DNA of 64,000 nt from Dreissena polymorpha (GCF_020536995.1 NC_068359.1:61589115-61653114); one strand, 5' to 3'. Shown: positions 46,204-58,833, counted from the first letter of the stretch. A program made the numbers and translations. The notes: a model not told the origin generated them from the sequence alone.

Positions 46204-47700
46204 CCTATAAGTGAAAAAAAACACTGAAAAAAAACCGACGACCCATGTCGTTATGTGTAGCATAGCTGTAGGTGGATGGTCCACGGCCGTCCACAAGCTC
46301 AAATGACCATATATGGAGAAAAAGGCGGGACCAAACCAAATAGGCTTGCAATGCGCATGCCCAAGCAAAACCGATTGTAAGCCATCTTGAATTGTTAGCG
46401 TGAAAAGAAATTATACTACATTTATTGGATATTTTAATATGATGAATATTCTAGGTAGAGAATATGGATAGTATTATCATTATTAGTATTACGTCAACAT
46501 TAACTCAACAATTGTATTGCTGACATGAAGAAAAAGCTATTTCGAGGTTGTTTTGACCATTGATTGCTAAGTAGGTCAAACTCAAAGTTTTAACTTTTAT
46601 TGATATTTTATTTAGTTAAGGAATCTTCGAGTAATAGTTAAAAAAAATCTTTCGCATTCTAATTCTATAGCTAAATCATGTGTTGTTGCTATATTATAAA
46701 CTTTCGTGCATGAGCCATTTAAATCCGTTTGCATTACTTTTTAGTTGTTTCCCCTGGAAAATTCTCTTCTTGCTAGCCTTCGCCGAGTTATTCAACAACA
46801 TCGCTATATTGCTGATTTTTGCTGTTGTTTTGGTTAAAGCTGCATGCTTTTGTTGGATAATGTTTAATTTATCATTCACGTTTTACATATGATTCTGTTT
46901 AAACCATATTTAATCTATGTTTTGGTGTATTTCGCGCATGCTTAACTTGCCTGATTTCGGACGTAATTTACTTTCGGATACATGCTCCTCTTGTGTTTTT
47001 TTTCGATGTTTTCTTATGTATGCAGATTAAAAAAACAGCTCATGCTTAAATGTGTTATTGAGCAAGTGACTTCTTTATACTATGGCAGGAATAAAAAAAA
47101 CTGTTATAAAATTATAAAGGAAGTTTAGTTACATGTATAAACTCACAGTCACAAGTGTGTAAGTATTACTGTTACATTTATTTATATTTACTAAAAGTAA
47201 ATATATGCTCACATATCAGTAAGTATTGTACAGCCCTAAATTATATTTAATACACCCATCTAGGCAGTTAATTCATATATGTGCTGGCTTTAATTTACAT
47301 TCATGTTATTATCACCCTGCAATAGGCGGAGGGATATTGTTTTGGCCTTGTCCGCCCGTCTTTCCGTCCATCCGGCACTTTTGTGTTGGGAGCCATATCT
47401 TGGAAGTGCTTTGGTGGATTTCATTGAAACTTGGTATGAGTATATGTATAGATAAGAGGATGATGCATGCCAAATGGCATTGTACACTATCTGTTAATAA
47501 CGGAGTTATGGCCCTTCGAACCTAAAAAAATGCTTTTTTACCTGAGTGTCAAATATAACACTTTTGTGTCCAGAAGCTAATTAGCGGGGGATATCAATTC
47601 AATGAATTTGCTTGTTATTAATTGAAGGGAAATAAACCTGTTATTTTGTCTGTCATTATGGTGTTTAAAGTCACATTTAATGGCATCCAACCTACTTTAT
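46204..47700. other. Gene-free stretch
   Basis: No gene supported. Overlapping open frames at 46680-46892 (plus) and 46694-46879 (minus) have no domain. 47320-47590 reads like a dispersed repeat unit (ggagggatattgttttggcc; gtccgcccgtctttccgtcc). Confidence 0.5.
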
Positions 47701-47712
47701 TTCAAATACAGT

Positions 47713-47860
47713 AACACCTGGCGCCATGACCTGGATGCAGATTCTAAGCAGATGGGCCAAAATGGGGGCAGCTAGAGAGACTCGCCTGGAACTGACAAGC
47801 CTGGAGGGAGCTGGTTGACTGTTGGCGAGATGGGACAACAGACGAAGAATAAACGAACCT
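47713..47860 (+). mobile_element. LINE fragment (C-terminal tail of an endonuclease/RT protein)
   Basis: Reads TWRHDLDADSKQMGQ, matching the conserved TWRRDLEAD tail of many invertebrate non-LTR retrotransposon polyproteins; the downstream part (tggagggagctggttgactg) fits the WR-LV continuation in a shifted frame. Only about 150 bp remain; 5'-truncated and degraded. Confidence 0.55.
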
Positions 47861-47992
47861 ACTTGATTTGATAAACATTTTTGTAAGTCATTCAAGAATC
47901 GAGCAAACTTTTTGTTTCCAATAAGCAGTCCTGTATATATCCGAAATAAAATAAAATGTTTCACTCAGGTTCCTTGATACTCATCTTGGTAT

Positions 47993-49224
47993 TTAAGGGA
48001 CCTTATAACAGATTATGGCATGTATTGAAGTTTGTCATTAAATGCGTTATATTTATAAATGTAAACATTAAATCTAAAAAGCTCAATTAAAAAACAAGAA
48101 CAAATTAAAAGAAAAAGTAATCATCTGGGCTCGAACCACTGACCTCTGGAGTAAAAGTCTAACGCTAAGACGGCCATCCATGCTCATACAATATTTTATA
48201 CTTTTAGTTTCTATAAGCAAAGCTCATAGTGTCACAAAAAACGACAACAGAACTCCAAATTATTCAATTGTTTTGCTTTGCAACGATTTATCATTTTCAG
48301 GTTGTTAATGTTAAGTATAACTGTTTTCTCACAAATATCATAACTGCAACAAAAATGTGCAAGTCTGAAACAATTTTTATGCCCCCTTTCAAAGAAAAGG
48401 GGGCATATAGTTATCAGACTGTCCGTCTGTCGGTCCGTATTTCTGTCACACTTTGCGTTTAGGTTTCGAAAAATGCTCATAACTAATATTTCCCTTGAGA
48501 TATAACCTTCATATTTGGTATGCATGTGCATATGGACAAAGCCTTTCCATACGAACACAAATTTTTACCCCTGTGACCTTGACCTTGAACTTAAGGTCCG
48601 TGTTTAGGTTTCAATATCTGCGTTTAGGTTTTGAAAAATGCTCATAACTTCTATGTCCCTTGAGATATAACCTTCATATTTGGTATGCATGTGTATATGG
48701 ACAAGGCCTTTCCATACGCACAAAAATTGTTACCCCTGTGACCTTGAACTTAGGGTCCGCGTTTAGGTTTCGAAATCTGCGTTTAGGTTTTGAAAAATGC
48801 TCATAACTTCTATGTCCCTTGAGATATAACCTTCATATTTGGTATGCATGTGTATATGAACAAGGCCTTTCCATACGCACAAAAAATTTTACCCCTGTGA
48901 CCTTGACCTTGAAGTTAGGGTCCGCGTTTAGGTTTCGAAATCTGCGTTTAGATATTGAAAAATGCTCATAACTTCTATGTCCCTTGAGATATAACATTCA
49001 TATTTGGTATGCATGTGTATATGGACAAGGCCTTTCCATGCGCACACAAATTTTGACTCCTGTGACCTTGAACTTAGGGTCCGCGTTTAGGTTTCGAAAT
49101 CTGTGTTTAGGTTTCGGAAAAGCTCATAACTTCTATCAAGCATTTATAGGGGGCATAAGTCATCCTATGGTGACAGCTCTTGTTTTATTTTGTCAATTTA
49201 CCAAAAAATGCAAAGGCCCCTTAA
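47993..49224 (-). mobile_element. TTAA-flanked element with tRNA-like region, copy F (interrupted)
   Basis: Reverse-orientation copy with TTAA at both ends; the B box in reverse is gctcgaaccactgacctctg. It is interrupted between aacaattttt and attttgtcaatttacc by the array element 48378-49184. Confidence 0.85.
48378..49184 (+). mobile_element. Hairpin-and-array element nested in copy F
   Basis: Starts with a hairpin (ATGCCCCCTTT ... AAAGGGGGCAT) and a gtccgtctgtcggtccg stretch. Then come four to five tandem units of about 160 bp (ctcataacttctatgtccct, catatttggtatgcatgtg, gtgaccttgaacttaggg). It ends ataggggg and gacagctcttgttt. It has no inverted ends and no coding. It falls within a family group with 50452, 58834 and 60706. 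Confidence 0.8.
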
Positions 49225-49796
49225 AATACATGAAGTAATGTTTACAGTTGTCCATAACCACATATTGAAAAATAATGTGCAATCTCTATCTATTGGCATA
49301 CAAACAAAGCCAATCTGTTGGATTATTACTCATGGCAAGCAATATGATCTTAGGTATACCTTCTATAATCAGGTGTTTGCACTTTAATCACATTAAAATT
49401 TGAAAAACTATAGAAGTACAAAAAGGTCAGAATGATAACAAACAGGTTTGTAATGGACATCATCTTGCAATTGCTATTTATGTGAGTGGGATGGTACACA
49501 AATTCTGAATTTGTTATATGTAGGACATTTAGTAACTTAGCAACCCATGCATGTTGCAAGGGTGTTAATTGTCCGGATTATTTGGAAATCCCGATTTGAG
49601 CCATTCAGGATTGAATTTTAGATCAGTGTAAATCCGATGATTTGTTTTAAGGGGGTGTGAACAAATATTGTAATTGCTTCATTGGCTTGCGGGGCATGTG
49701 TGCTTAGTATGGATTTTTCCTGGTCTTTTTAACAAGGTTTTCCAAAGAAAAAAACGGGTTATTAGATTGGCAAATGCTGGCTGGCGGGCGGACGGA

Positions 49797-50090
49797 ACAA
49801 GCTTGTCCGGGCCATAACGTTGTGGTTCTTGGTGAGAATTTAAAATCATTTGGCACATTTGTTCACCATCATTAGACGGTGTGTCGCTCAAAAGAATACC
49901 GTCAATATATCCAAGGTCAAGGTCATACTTTGAGTTCAAAGGTCAAAAATGGCCATAAAAGAGCTTGTCCGGGCCAAAACTATGTCATTCATTGTGAGAC
50001 TTAAAAATGATTTGGCATATTTGTTCACCATCGTGGGACGATTGCACTTTAGAATTACGTCAATATCTCCAAGGTCAAGGTCGCCACAAC
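49797..50090 (-). repeat. Two units of an about 160-bp dispersed repeat
   Basis: Units begin gagcttgtccgggccaaaac and end with caaggtcaaggtc. Related units are common in bivalve non-coding repeats. Confidence 0.65.
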
Positions 50091-50451
50091 TAAAAATATA
50101 TTTATTTTGAAACAAAGGGGGTTAATTATTAACAATCAGTTCAGTTTGAGTTGTCTCCCTCTATCAGACTTTTTTCTACATTGAAAACCTGGTTTTGTGA
50201 CAATTTTGTCCCTTGTTTTATTATTGTCTGATTGGTTATCCGCTGACACGGACATAAAAGGTAACTGACCTAACCTCTTGGCTACTTTCCAGAAATCTTA
50301 CATACTACAAAATGTAGCATATGTCCCCCATCATTAAATTTCCATTTTCTGCTGTCAAACTAAGTGCATATATTATTTCATTTGCAAAAGACATATCTGG
50401 ATATATTTTTGGACAGTTGTTTTACTGTATGGTTAGTGGATTAACATTTAT

Positions 50452-51443
50452 TATGCCCCCCTTCGAAGAAGAGGGGGTATATTGCTTTGCACATGTCGGT
50501 TGGTCGGTCTGTCGGTCCGTCCACCAGGTGGTTTCAGGATGATAACTCAACAACGCTTAGGCCTAGGATCATGAAACTTCATAGGAAGATAGATCATGAC
50601 TCGCAGATGATCCCTATTCATTTAGAGGTCACTAGGTCAAAGCTCTAGGTCATGGTGACCCGAAATAGTAAAATGGTTTCTGGATGATAACTCAAGAACG
50701 CATATGCCAAGGATCATGAAACTTCATAGGTAGATTGATCATGACTTGCAGATGACCCCTAGTGATTTTGAGGTCACTAGGTCAAGGTCACGGTGACCCG
50801 AAATAGTAAATGGTTTCCGATTGATAACTCAAAAACGCATACGCCTAGGATCATGAAACTTCATAGGTAGATAGATCATGACTCGCAGATGACCCCCTAT
50901 TGATTTTGAGGTCAGTAGGTCAAATGTTAAGGTCACGGTGACCCGAAATAGTAAAATGGTTTCCGGATGATAACTCAAGAACACATATGCCTAGGATCAT
51001 GAAACTTTATGGGTAGATTGATCATGACTCGCAGATGACCCGTATTAATTTTGAGGTAACTATGTCAAAGCCAAATGCACGGTGACCCGAAATAGTTAAA
51101 TGGTTTCCGATGATAACTCACGAACGCTTACGCCTAGGATCATGAAACTTCATGGGTACATTTATCATGACATATTGATTTTCAGGTCACTAGGTCAAAG
51201 GTCAAGGTCACGGTGACCCGAAACAGTAAAAAAAAATCCGGATGATAACTCAAGAATGCTTTTGCCTAGGATCATGAAACTTCATAGGTACATTGATCAT
51301 GACTCGCAGATGACCCCTATTGATTTTCAGGTCACTAGGTCAAAGGTCAAGGTCACGGTGACAAAAAACGTATTCACATAATGGCTGCCACTACAACGGA
51401 CAGCCCATATAGGGGGCATGCATGTTTTACAAACAGCCCTTGT
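50452..51443 (+). mobile_element. Hairpin-and-array element with six about 140-bp units
   Basis: 5' hairpin (gccccccttcgaagaagagg type), then ggtcggtctgtcggtccgtc. Six tandem units follow (ggtttccggatgataactca, ctaggatcatgaaacttcat, atcatgactcgcagatgacc, aggtcacggtgacccgaaa). The 3' end is atagggggcatgcatg and cagcccttgtt. Nearly every unit carries AGGTCAcggTGACC, an IR3 palindrome. Non-coding. Confidence 0.85.
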
Positions 51444-52317
51444 TATCGATGTTCTTCATAACATTTATATAAAATGACAATTACACATCGAGTGTTACTG
51501 GTGGTCTGGCTTATAATATTTTGCATTTTACTCACCAGAAATAGCAACTAAGACTATAAAAAGAACAATGAACTATGGCTTTGGGGGGCTCTACTTGTAA
51601 GGGACCTACAGCCTCAGACTCCAGACTTTATCATAAGGATTTCAAATTTGGGACATTTGACACCCCTGATGTTGTGCCATGTATCAAAACCGTCTATATA
51701 TAAAAATTAATTTTATTAATTGGATATGTTGAAGATTTGGTGATGCATTGGATTTCATTTTGTGTTTTGTTGACCTACTTTTAATTTTTAGGCTCTATGG
51801 CTGTCAAAACACAATTGTATTAAAATGAATAGTGCTTCAAATTATACAAGAAGTCACTTTCATTTTGTTTAAGATGTTTTTCAGTTTCGTCGGAAGACAT
51901 TTCCCACCAACCATCCTGTCTTGAAAGAAATAACTTTTGAACCCGATTATCTGGTAATACTATTTTTTTTACATACAGTTATTAGTGAATTATGAACATT
52001 TCATAAGGATCTCAAGGGTCACAACAGGTATATATATATAATATATATATAATCAAGATTTTCCATAGGCAGTTAGAGCACAGCTGGCCCGAATAGCATG
52101 GACAAGTTAACAATTTTTTTTTTAAATATCTAGTGTGTAAAAATTACTTTGCATTGCAGAGAACTTTAAGATCATTTTATTTCTGTAAAAAATGTTCAAA
52201 GTTATATCCTGAATGATTTAGGGCCTTAAATTATATATGGAAACAAGCATATTTAATAATAAAAAGGCCTGTTGAGTTTTTAATTTGTTCTCTTAAGATT
52301 TACAGAAAGACCCTTTT
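51444..52317. other. Stretch between elements
   Basis: No gene called. 51830-51975 is duplicated at 54898-55035, with acceptor-like ttttcag and an exon-like core in both. Confidence 0.5.
51830..51975 (+). repeat. Duplicated block with splice-acceptor-like core, copy 1
   Basis: gcttcaaattatacaag, then gatgtttttcag|tttc, then a core of about 69 bp ending before ggtaatactat. The matching block is at 54898-55035. The acceptor and the following core are on the plus strand, as is the deaminase gene upstream. Could be a duplicated alternative 3' exon or a plain repeat. Confidence 0.4.
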
Positions 52318-52965
52318 TAGCTCGACTATTATATATGAAATCTATATAGTGGAGCAATTCTACTCACCCGGCGTTTGCGTTAGCCTTAGCATTGGCGTAA
52401 GTGTGAGCATGCAAATGTTAAAAGTTTGCGTACTACCCCAAATATTTTCAATGTCCCTTGGCATATTTCTTTCATATTTTGCGTACTTCTTAACAAACAT
52501 GACCCCAACCTATAAACAAGAGCAGACAACTCTATCAAGCATTTTGTAATAATTATGGCCCCTTTTCCACTTAGAAAATGCAGCAAATATTTAAGTTTGT
52601 TTACTACCCCAAATATTTTCAATGTCCCTTGACATATTGCTTTCATATTTTGCATTTTTCTTTACCAACATGATCCCAACCTATAAACAAGAGCAGACAA
52701 CTCTATCAAGCATTTTGTAATAATTATGGCCCCTTTACCATTTTGAATATTCATATTATTGATAAATCTATGTTAAAGTTGGCGTACCACCTAAAATATT
52801 TTCAACGTCCCTTGACATATTGCTTTCATATTTTGCAAACTTATTTACCAACATGACCCCAATCTATAAAGAAGAGCAGACAACTGTATCAAGCATTTTG
52901 TAAGAATAATGGCCCTTTTTCCATTATTATATGCATATTACTTAAGATTCAACCCAATAATATCT
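52318..52965 (+). mobile_element. 'ttagctcgactatt' element start with three about 180-bp units
   Basis: Starts tttttagctcgactatt ... atagtggagc (a near-palindromic start), then units with actaccccaaatattttcaa, acatgaccccaacctataaa and caactctatcaagcattttg at about 52417, 52588 and 52780. The same start recurs at 56569. Non-coding. Confidence 0.75.
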
Positions 52966-54180
52966 TTGACAAGTTTTAAAATGACGCCGGTTGGTTGAAA
53001 AACATGGCATTTATGAGGTGGGGCATTTTCCTTATATGGCTATAGTAAACCTTGTTATCACTCTAGAGGCCACATTTATTGTCAGATTTTCATGAAACTT
53101 GGTCAGAACATTTTTCCAATGATATCTTGGATGAGTTTGAAAATGGTTTTGGTTGCTTTAAAAACATGGCCACCAGGGGGCGGGGCATTTTTCCTTATAT
53201 GGTTATTTATATATGGTCCATATATGGTTATATATGGCTTTAGTAAAACCGTGTGAACACTCTAGAGGCCGCATTGTCCAATCTTCGTGAAATTTGGTCA
53301 GAAGATTGGTCTCAATGATATCTTGGATGAGTTTGAAAATGGTTATGTTTGCTTGAAAAACATGGCTGCCAAGGGGCGGGGCATTTTTCCTAATATGGCT
53401 ATAAATGGCTATAGTAAAATCTTGTTAACACCCTAGAGGCCACATTTATTGTCGGATCTTCATGAAACATGGTCAGAAGATTCATCCCAATAATATCTTG
53501 GACAAGTTTAAAAATGATGCTGATTGGTTGAAAAATATGGCTGCCAGGGGGCAGAGCATTTTTCCTTCTATGGCTATAGTAAAACCTTGTTAACATTCTA
53601 GAGGCCACATTTATTGTCTGATCTTTATGAAACTTGGTCAGAAGATTTGTCCCAATGATGTCTTGAATGAGTTCGAAAATGGGTATGGTTGCTATAAAAA
53701 CATGGCCACCAGGGGGCGGGGCATTTTTCCTTATAGGGCTTTAGTAAAACCTTGTTAACACTTTAGAGGCCACATTTATTGTCAAGCTTCATGAAATTTG
53801 GTCAGAAGATTGGTCTCAATGATATCTTGAAGTTTGAAAATGGGTACATTTGCTTGGAAAACACGACTTCCAGGGGGCGGGGCATTTTTTTCATTATATG
53901 GCTATAGTAAACTCTTGTTAACACTTTAAAGGCCACTTTTATTTCCGATGTTCATGAAAAATGGTCAGAAGATTCATCCCAATAATATCTTGGACGAGTT
54001 CAACCATGATGCTGATTGGTTGAAAAACATGGCTGCCAGTGGGCTCTGCATTTGTTCTTTTATGGCTATATAGTAAAACCTTGTTAACACTCTAGAGGCC
54101 ACATTTATTGTCTGATCATCATGAAACTTTGTCCGAAGATTTGTCCCAATGATATCTTGGATGAGGTCAAAAATGGTACA
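52966..54180 (+). repeat. Tandem array of about 160-195-bp units with CTCF-like cores
   Basis: Seven to eight units, each with a form of catggccaccagggggcggg, catttttccttatatggc, ctagaggccacatttattgt and ttcatgaaacttggtcagaa. The ggc-gcc-rich core recurs near 53004, 53168, 53363, 53538, 53704, 53864 and 54031. A decayed relative is at 58262-58780. Confidence 0.85.
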
Positions 54181-54897
54181 AATACGTACAGACTTTAATG
54201 ATAAACACTAGTCTGGCCAATGTCGTCTTACAAGCTGGTATATACACTCACTGCTAGAGCAGAATCATTTGTCATCTGTTGCAGACAGGCAGTGGTGATC
54301 GTTCTTAGCAAATTGAGTTGCGGTTCTTTCCGTAGCTAAGGCTTCTAAGCACACACTGATTTGCAAAATATGCTCTGTAAATTCTAAAATGCGACCAACT
54401 AAAAACAAACCCTTTGCCAACTTCTAGGTCAAAGGTTAAGTTTGAACATCATGATTCCTTTTAAATGGCAAATGATATTCGCGTACGATCTTACAACTGT
54501 AACTCCCTATTCCCAACTCGGCATTTTCATCAAAGGGCATGAAGGGTGTCCAAGGTTGACAGGTTGGAATCTTTGAATGGCAGGGTGCTGCGCCCTTCCA
54601 TTCATGCCAAGCTGGAGCACTGGTTTTGATGGTGTTTCACTTGTAACACACCAAGCAGTATGACCCATTATATTTATCAACATGGCTAAAATGAGGCCAA
54701 AATAAATGCCCTTTGTTTATTTCCAAAGACATGGATGGATCATCTTTGTCTCTGAATATATTATAAATACTCGTGTTGTTGATTTTGTCCTGTTTGCTTA
54801 TTGCAGGAAAACTGTTAACGCATTATGTTGTGAAGACTCCTCTGTAATCAGACAGCTAGCAGTATTATGATTATCAAATATTAAAATTTGACTTAAC
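54181..54897. other. Stretch between elements
   Basis: No gene. Around 54490-54620 there is a short block (gggcatgaagggtgtccaag) of unknown kind. Confidence 0.45.
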
Positions 54898-55035
54898 AAT
54901 ATAGCGCTTCAAATTATATAAGACTTTATTTTTGTTTCAGATATTTTCCAGTTTCCCCTCACAACAATTTGCATCAAACCTCTTGTCTGGTAAGAAATTT
55001 CCATTGAAACCAACTGCTGGTAATACTATCTTTTT
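54898..55035 (+). repeat. Duplicated block with splice-acceptor-like core, copy 2
   Basis: Second copy of 51830-51975: gcttcaaattatataag, atattttccag|tttcc, tcttgtctg|gtaagaaa, then ggtaatactatct. Here a clean donor-like GTAAGA follows the core. Confidence 0.4.
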
Positions 55036-55330
55036 GGTAATGGGGGCTATATAGGAACCACTTTGTCGGTCCGTCAGTCTGTCCCGAAATTTCATCAGAT
55101 CTTCACCCAAACTTGGTCACAAATTGTATCTAGATGATGTATAGGTCAAGTTTGAATATGGATCATGCCCGGTCAGAAACTAGGTCATGGGGTCACTTAT
55201 TGTGTTTTAAACCTGAAGTTTGTCTGGGCCATAACTTTGTCATTTATTTCATACAGTATTTTAAATGATGGAACAGTTCATAATGATTTCAAGACATCTT
55301 CTGATCCCTGGAAGATAAACTAGGGATTGA
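55036..55330 (+). repeat. Decayed hairpin/gtccgtc-type repeat
   Basis: gggggctatataggaacc, ttgtcggtccgtcagtctgt, cttcacccaaacttggtcac and atgatgtataggtcaagttt match the repeat at 60471-60705. Confidence 0.6.
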
Positions 55331-55413
55331 TCTGTCTGTATATAACAGTTCAGAGACTTCCAATCTAGCGTGAGAAGATGTAATGATAATGTAAAATGGA
55401 AATTACATATAAC

Positions 55414-56244
55414 CATACATGCCATAATTTTTCAGACCAATTCCGGGACATTGTGTTAAATTGTCCGGGACTTTTGCCGATTTTCCGGGACATGTATAAA
55501 ATGTAGCGATATTTATAGACATATGCATTTTTGGTACGTTTTGTTTTGTTTCGCATCGTTAATTGCAAAAGTTCGAAAGCCTATCCAAAATATACTTGAT
55601 CTATTATAACGTCAAATTAAACATTACTAGTTCCTTTACTAGATACAGGCCATGTGTTTTCAGTGTAAGCGTTCTAAACATAGATGGTGACGTCACTGCG
55701 TTATTGTTATTAAGACCGGTGTGTAACGCGTAGTTGTTGATACGCCTTTATTCATTTATAACATTTATATAATAAAAAATACAACAATACAGTACCGTTA
55801 GATTGTCAACTCAAATCAATTCACAATACATACAACCAATCACATAAAACAAATACAACAAAACAGTACCGGTAGATCGTCAACTTGAAATCCGTACAGT
55901 CACACATTAGTTACACTCTTGTTTCGATGTAGATATAAGTCAATTAACAACCAAAACAATGCCGCCTTTTCGGTTTGACAGCGAACGTGAGACAATCAAT
56001 ATGATAACAGGACCCCTGTTAATTGATCGATTTTGACACGTAGCGTAGTCTGCCTATTCGGGTAGGCATTGTCATGGAGACGCTGCATATATACACAGAT
56101 TCGAGGTGCAGTTAAGCCTAAGATAAGGTACATGTATATATGGATTTTGTAAATTCAGGGACATTTGACAGATTTCCGGGACAGCGGGACAAGTTCTTCA
56201 TTTCCGGGACTGTCCCGGAAAATCCGGGACGTATGGCATGTATG
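55414..56244 (-). mobile_element. CATACATGCCA element, copy 2 (831 bp, 7-bp target duplication)
   Basis: Same ends as 24055-24996, flanked by the direct repeat ATATAAC (55407-55413 and 56245-56251), in the opposite orientation. Subterminal gtcccgg / ccgggac words are dense at both ends. The middle contains the catagatggtgacgtcact block also seen near 14092. Confidence 0.87.
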
Positions 56245-56299
56245 ATATAACAGTTCATACAGTTTAAGAAATACAATACATTTTATACAATGTCGTTTT

Positions 56300-56568
56300 T
56301 ATGCCCCCGAACCAACGATTTTGAGGGCTTATTAAAATCGCTCCGTCCTTTAGTTTGTTAGTCCATCCGTCCGTCTGTAAGTAAGTAAGTCCGTCTGTCA
56401 GTCCGTCCGGATTATTTTCCGTTCAATAAGTCTAGCAATTGTCATCAGATCTTCACCAAACTTCATGAAAATGTGTAAGGCAATAACATCTAGGTCAAGT
56501 TAGATAATGGGCCAAATAGACCCAGACACCCCTGAGTTATGGCCCTTGAATCATAGTAAAATAGGGTT
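56300..56568 (+). repeat. Truncated hairpin-type repeat
   Basis: atgcccccgaaccaacgatt ... gagggcttatt start, then a gtccgtctgtaagtaagtaa stretch and cagatcttcaccaaacttca. No 3' end seen before the next element begins. Confidence 0.6.
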
Positions 56569-56870
56569 TTTAGCTCGACTATTATATATGAAATATATAT
56601 AGTGGAGCTTTCCTACTCTCCCGGGGTTCCAGTGTCCGTGAGCGTTGGAATGAACTATAGTGGGGGACATATTGTTTTCGCCCTGTCTGTTGGTCTGTCT
56701 GTTGGTTTGTTTGCTCCAACTTTAATATTTTGCCATAACTTTTGCAATATTGAAGAAAGCAACTTCATATTTGGCATGCACTGTGTATCTCATGGAGCTG
56801 CACATTTTGAGTGGTGAAAGGTCAAGGTCATCCTACAAGGTCAAAGGTCAAAATATACCTAGAAAGGTGC
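56569..56870 (+). mobile_element. Chimeric piece of two repeat families
   Basis: Begins with the tttttagctcgactatt start as at 52318. It then switches near 56656 to gtgggggacatattgttttc and a single unit of the 58834-type array (gcaatattgaag, gcacattttgagtggtgaaa). Confidence 0.6.
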
Positions 56871-58261
56871 AGATTTGCTTCAGTTTTGTGTTTAGGTTCA
56901 TTTTATTCCTAAAATATCACAGCTATTACACTATGCCTCCAAACAATATACGAAAGCTTGACCCAAACCAAGACACTCTTGATGTTAGTAATGGTAGGTG
57001 AACGTAAGAATTAAATGCTGGCAATTCACATGAAATTGACATGAGGGTTTATTAATTATCCATGGTCCTGATCCCTTTAATATCTGAAATCCCTGTTTGT
57101 GCATATAACATAATGAGAACACCCTTTGGGCGACCTAACTTTGTATTTCAATCAGTTTCTTGTTTTGACCATTATTTTTACATTATTATCAAAACTTAGT
57201 TTCCTACCCTTGAAAAAGGAGAGGGACTTACGGTTTGCGCTCTGTGTCTGTCAGTCTGACACTTTTCTGGATCCTTCGATAACTTTAAATGTTCTTCACC
57301 CATTTACTTCAAATTAATACTGAACCTCTCTTATGACAATACGGTCAATCTCAACTATGTATGGCCCCATTACCAACCCTGGGGTGCCCCTCCCACATAG
57401 GCCACGCCCACCCAAAATTGCCTTTATGCGTCGGTCTCTGCCGCGCCATTTCTAGTCAACATTGGAGACATTGGCATCTTAAAGGAATAAATTATGTATG
57501 AGCCCAAATTTTGCAGAACTATGGCCCTTGCTCATTTTTGTTTAGCTCCTCAGCTGAAATCATCATCTAGCAGTCACAATAGTTGAGCGGTTGGAGAGGC
57601 ATGCATTGCGTCCTACTACTGCTCAGACTATATTATGGTAATGCCTTATCCAAATAACACAAGTATTCACCATGTGCAAATGTCTTGTTGTCTGTATAAC
57701 TCTCTCTATTAGCTCAAAGTAAAAAGCATTTGAATTTGCACACTTTGGTATTTTAGTTTAATTTTGTTTGGACATTACAATTGTTTTGAAACTAAATATT
57801 AGTGTTGGGGCATTACACTTCTCTTTAAAATGTTTATTTGTGATTATTATTTTTTTCAGTTTGGCAGACAAAACATGCTGATCAAAAAGAATGTGTACCA
57901 CAGGGGCCAGTGTTTCCATTTGAGTGATTGACAAGAAGAAGAAGAGATGAGAAATGTTATCATCATATTTTAGTCCCTACATTTATAGTGTACAGCTCAA
58001 TGTATTGAACCGGTGTTGTAGAATATAATTGGAGATACATGCGAACATTATAACATTATATATAAGATGATATTTCAAAAGCAATAAGAAATAAAAAGTA
58101 TAAAAAGGTCAAAACAGTAAACCTTGTGTTTACAGTGGACAGGTTTAAAGTGGAAGTGACTAGTTAATTGTTGATCATAAGCTGCACTGATGGAAAAAAT
58201 AGTGGGAAATTACTATCTAGAAAACTGTTTAACGTACGACAACAGTTGTGGAACTTCATAA
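56871..58261 (+). other. Gene-free stretch with one exon-like patch
   Basis: 57860-57931 follows a strong acceptor (atttttttcag) and reads open to a stop in two frames. A polyadenylation-like AATAAA lies near 58090. It could be a last exon of an unknown plus-strand transcript. No domain. The rest holds decayed repeat wording only. Confidence 0.35.
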
Positions 58262-58790
58262 ATGACCGTATGTAACAGGGCTGGGCAGTTTTCCTTATAT
58301 AAGCTATAGTGAAACCTTTTGAACACTAGTGAAGTCACTGTTTTTTTTCCAATCTTCATGCATTTTGGTCGAATATTTGTTCAAATGATGGCTCAGTCCA
58401 GTTTCGAAATTTTTATGTCTATTCAAAAAACATATCCACTAGAGCACGAGGCAATTGTCTTTATATGGCTATAATGAAACCTTGTAAATTCTCTAGAAGT
58501 GACATTTTTAGCCATATCTCCATAAATTTTGGTCAGAATATTTATTCTAATGATAGCTCAGTTGTCGAGTTTGTAACTGGTTCCGGTTTGTAGACTAACA
58601 TGGCTGCCAGTGGACATGACAGTTTTTCTTAATGTGCTAGAGTAGAACCTTGTTAACACACAATTGGCCCTTTTTATGTGCATTTTTCATGAATGATGAT
58701 CAGAGCATTTGGCCCAATGTAATCTCAGCTGACTTTGAAACTGGATCACATAACGTCAAAAAGTGGGTCAAAATGTCAAATTAAAAAAAG
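58262..58790 (+). repeat. Decayed relative of the 52966-54180 array
   Basis: About three diverged units with ttccttatataagctatagt, ggctataatgaaaccttgta and acatggctgccagtggacat. The CTCF-like core is largely lost here. Confidence 0.55.
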
Positions 58791-58833
58791 CTTGTAAACA
58801 CTGGAAGTTGCATTTAAAATTGTGTTCCTTTTT

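Noticed and set aside
46680-46892. Overlapping open frames on both strands
   Set aside because: No recognisable domain on either strand and no neighbours to support a gene.
52386-52655. Minus-strand open frame with an internally repeated protein sequence
   Set aside because: The protein repeat simply mirrors the non-coding tandem units at 52417 and 52588.
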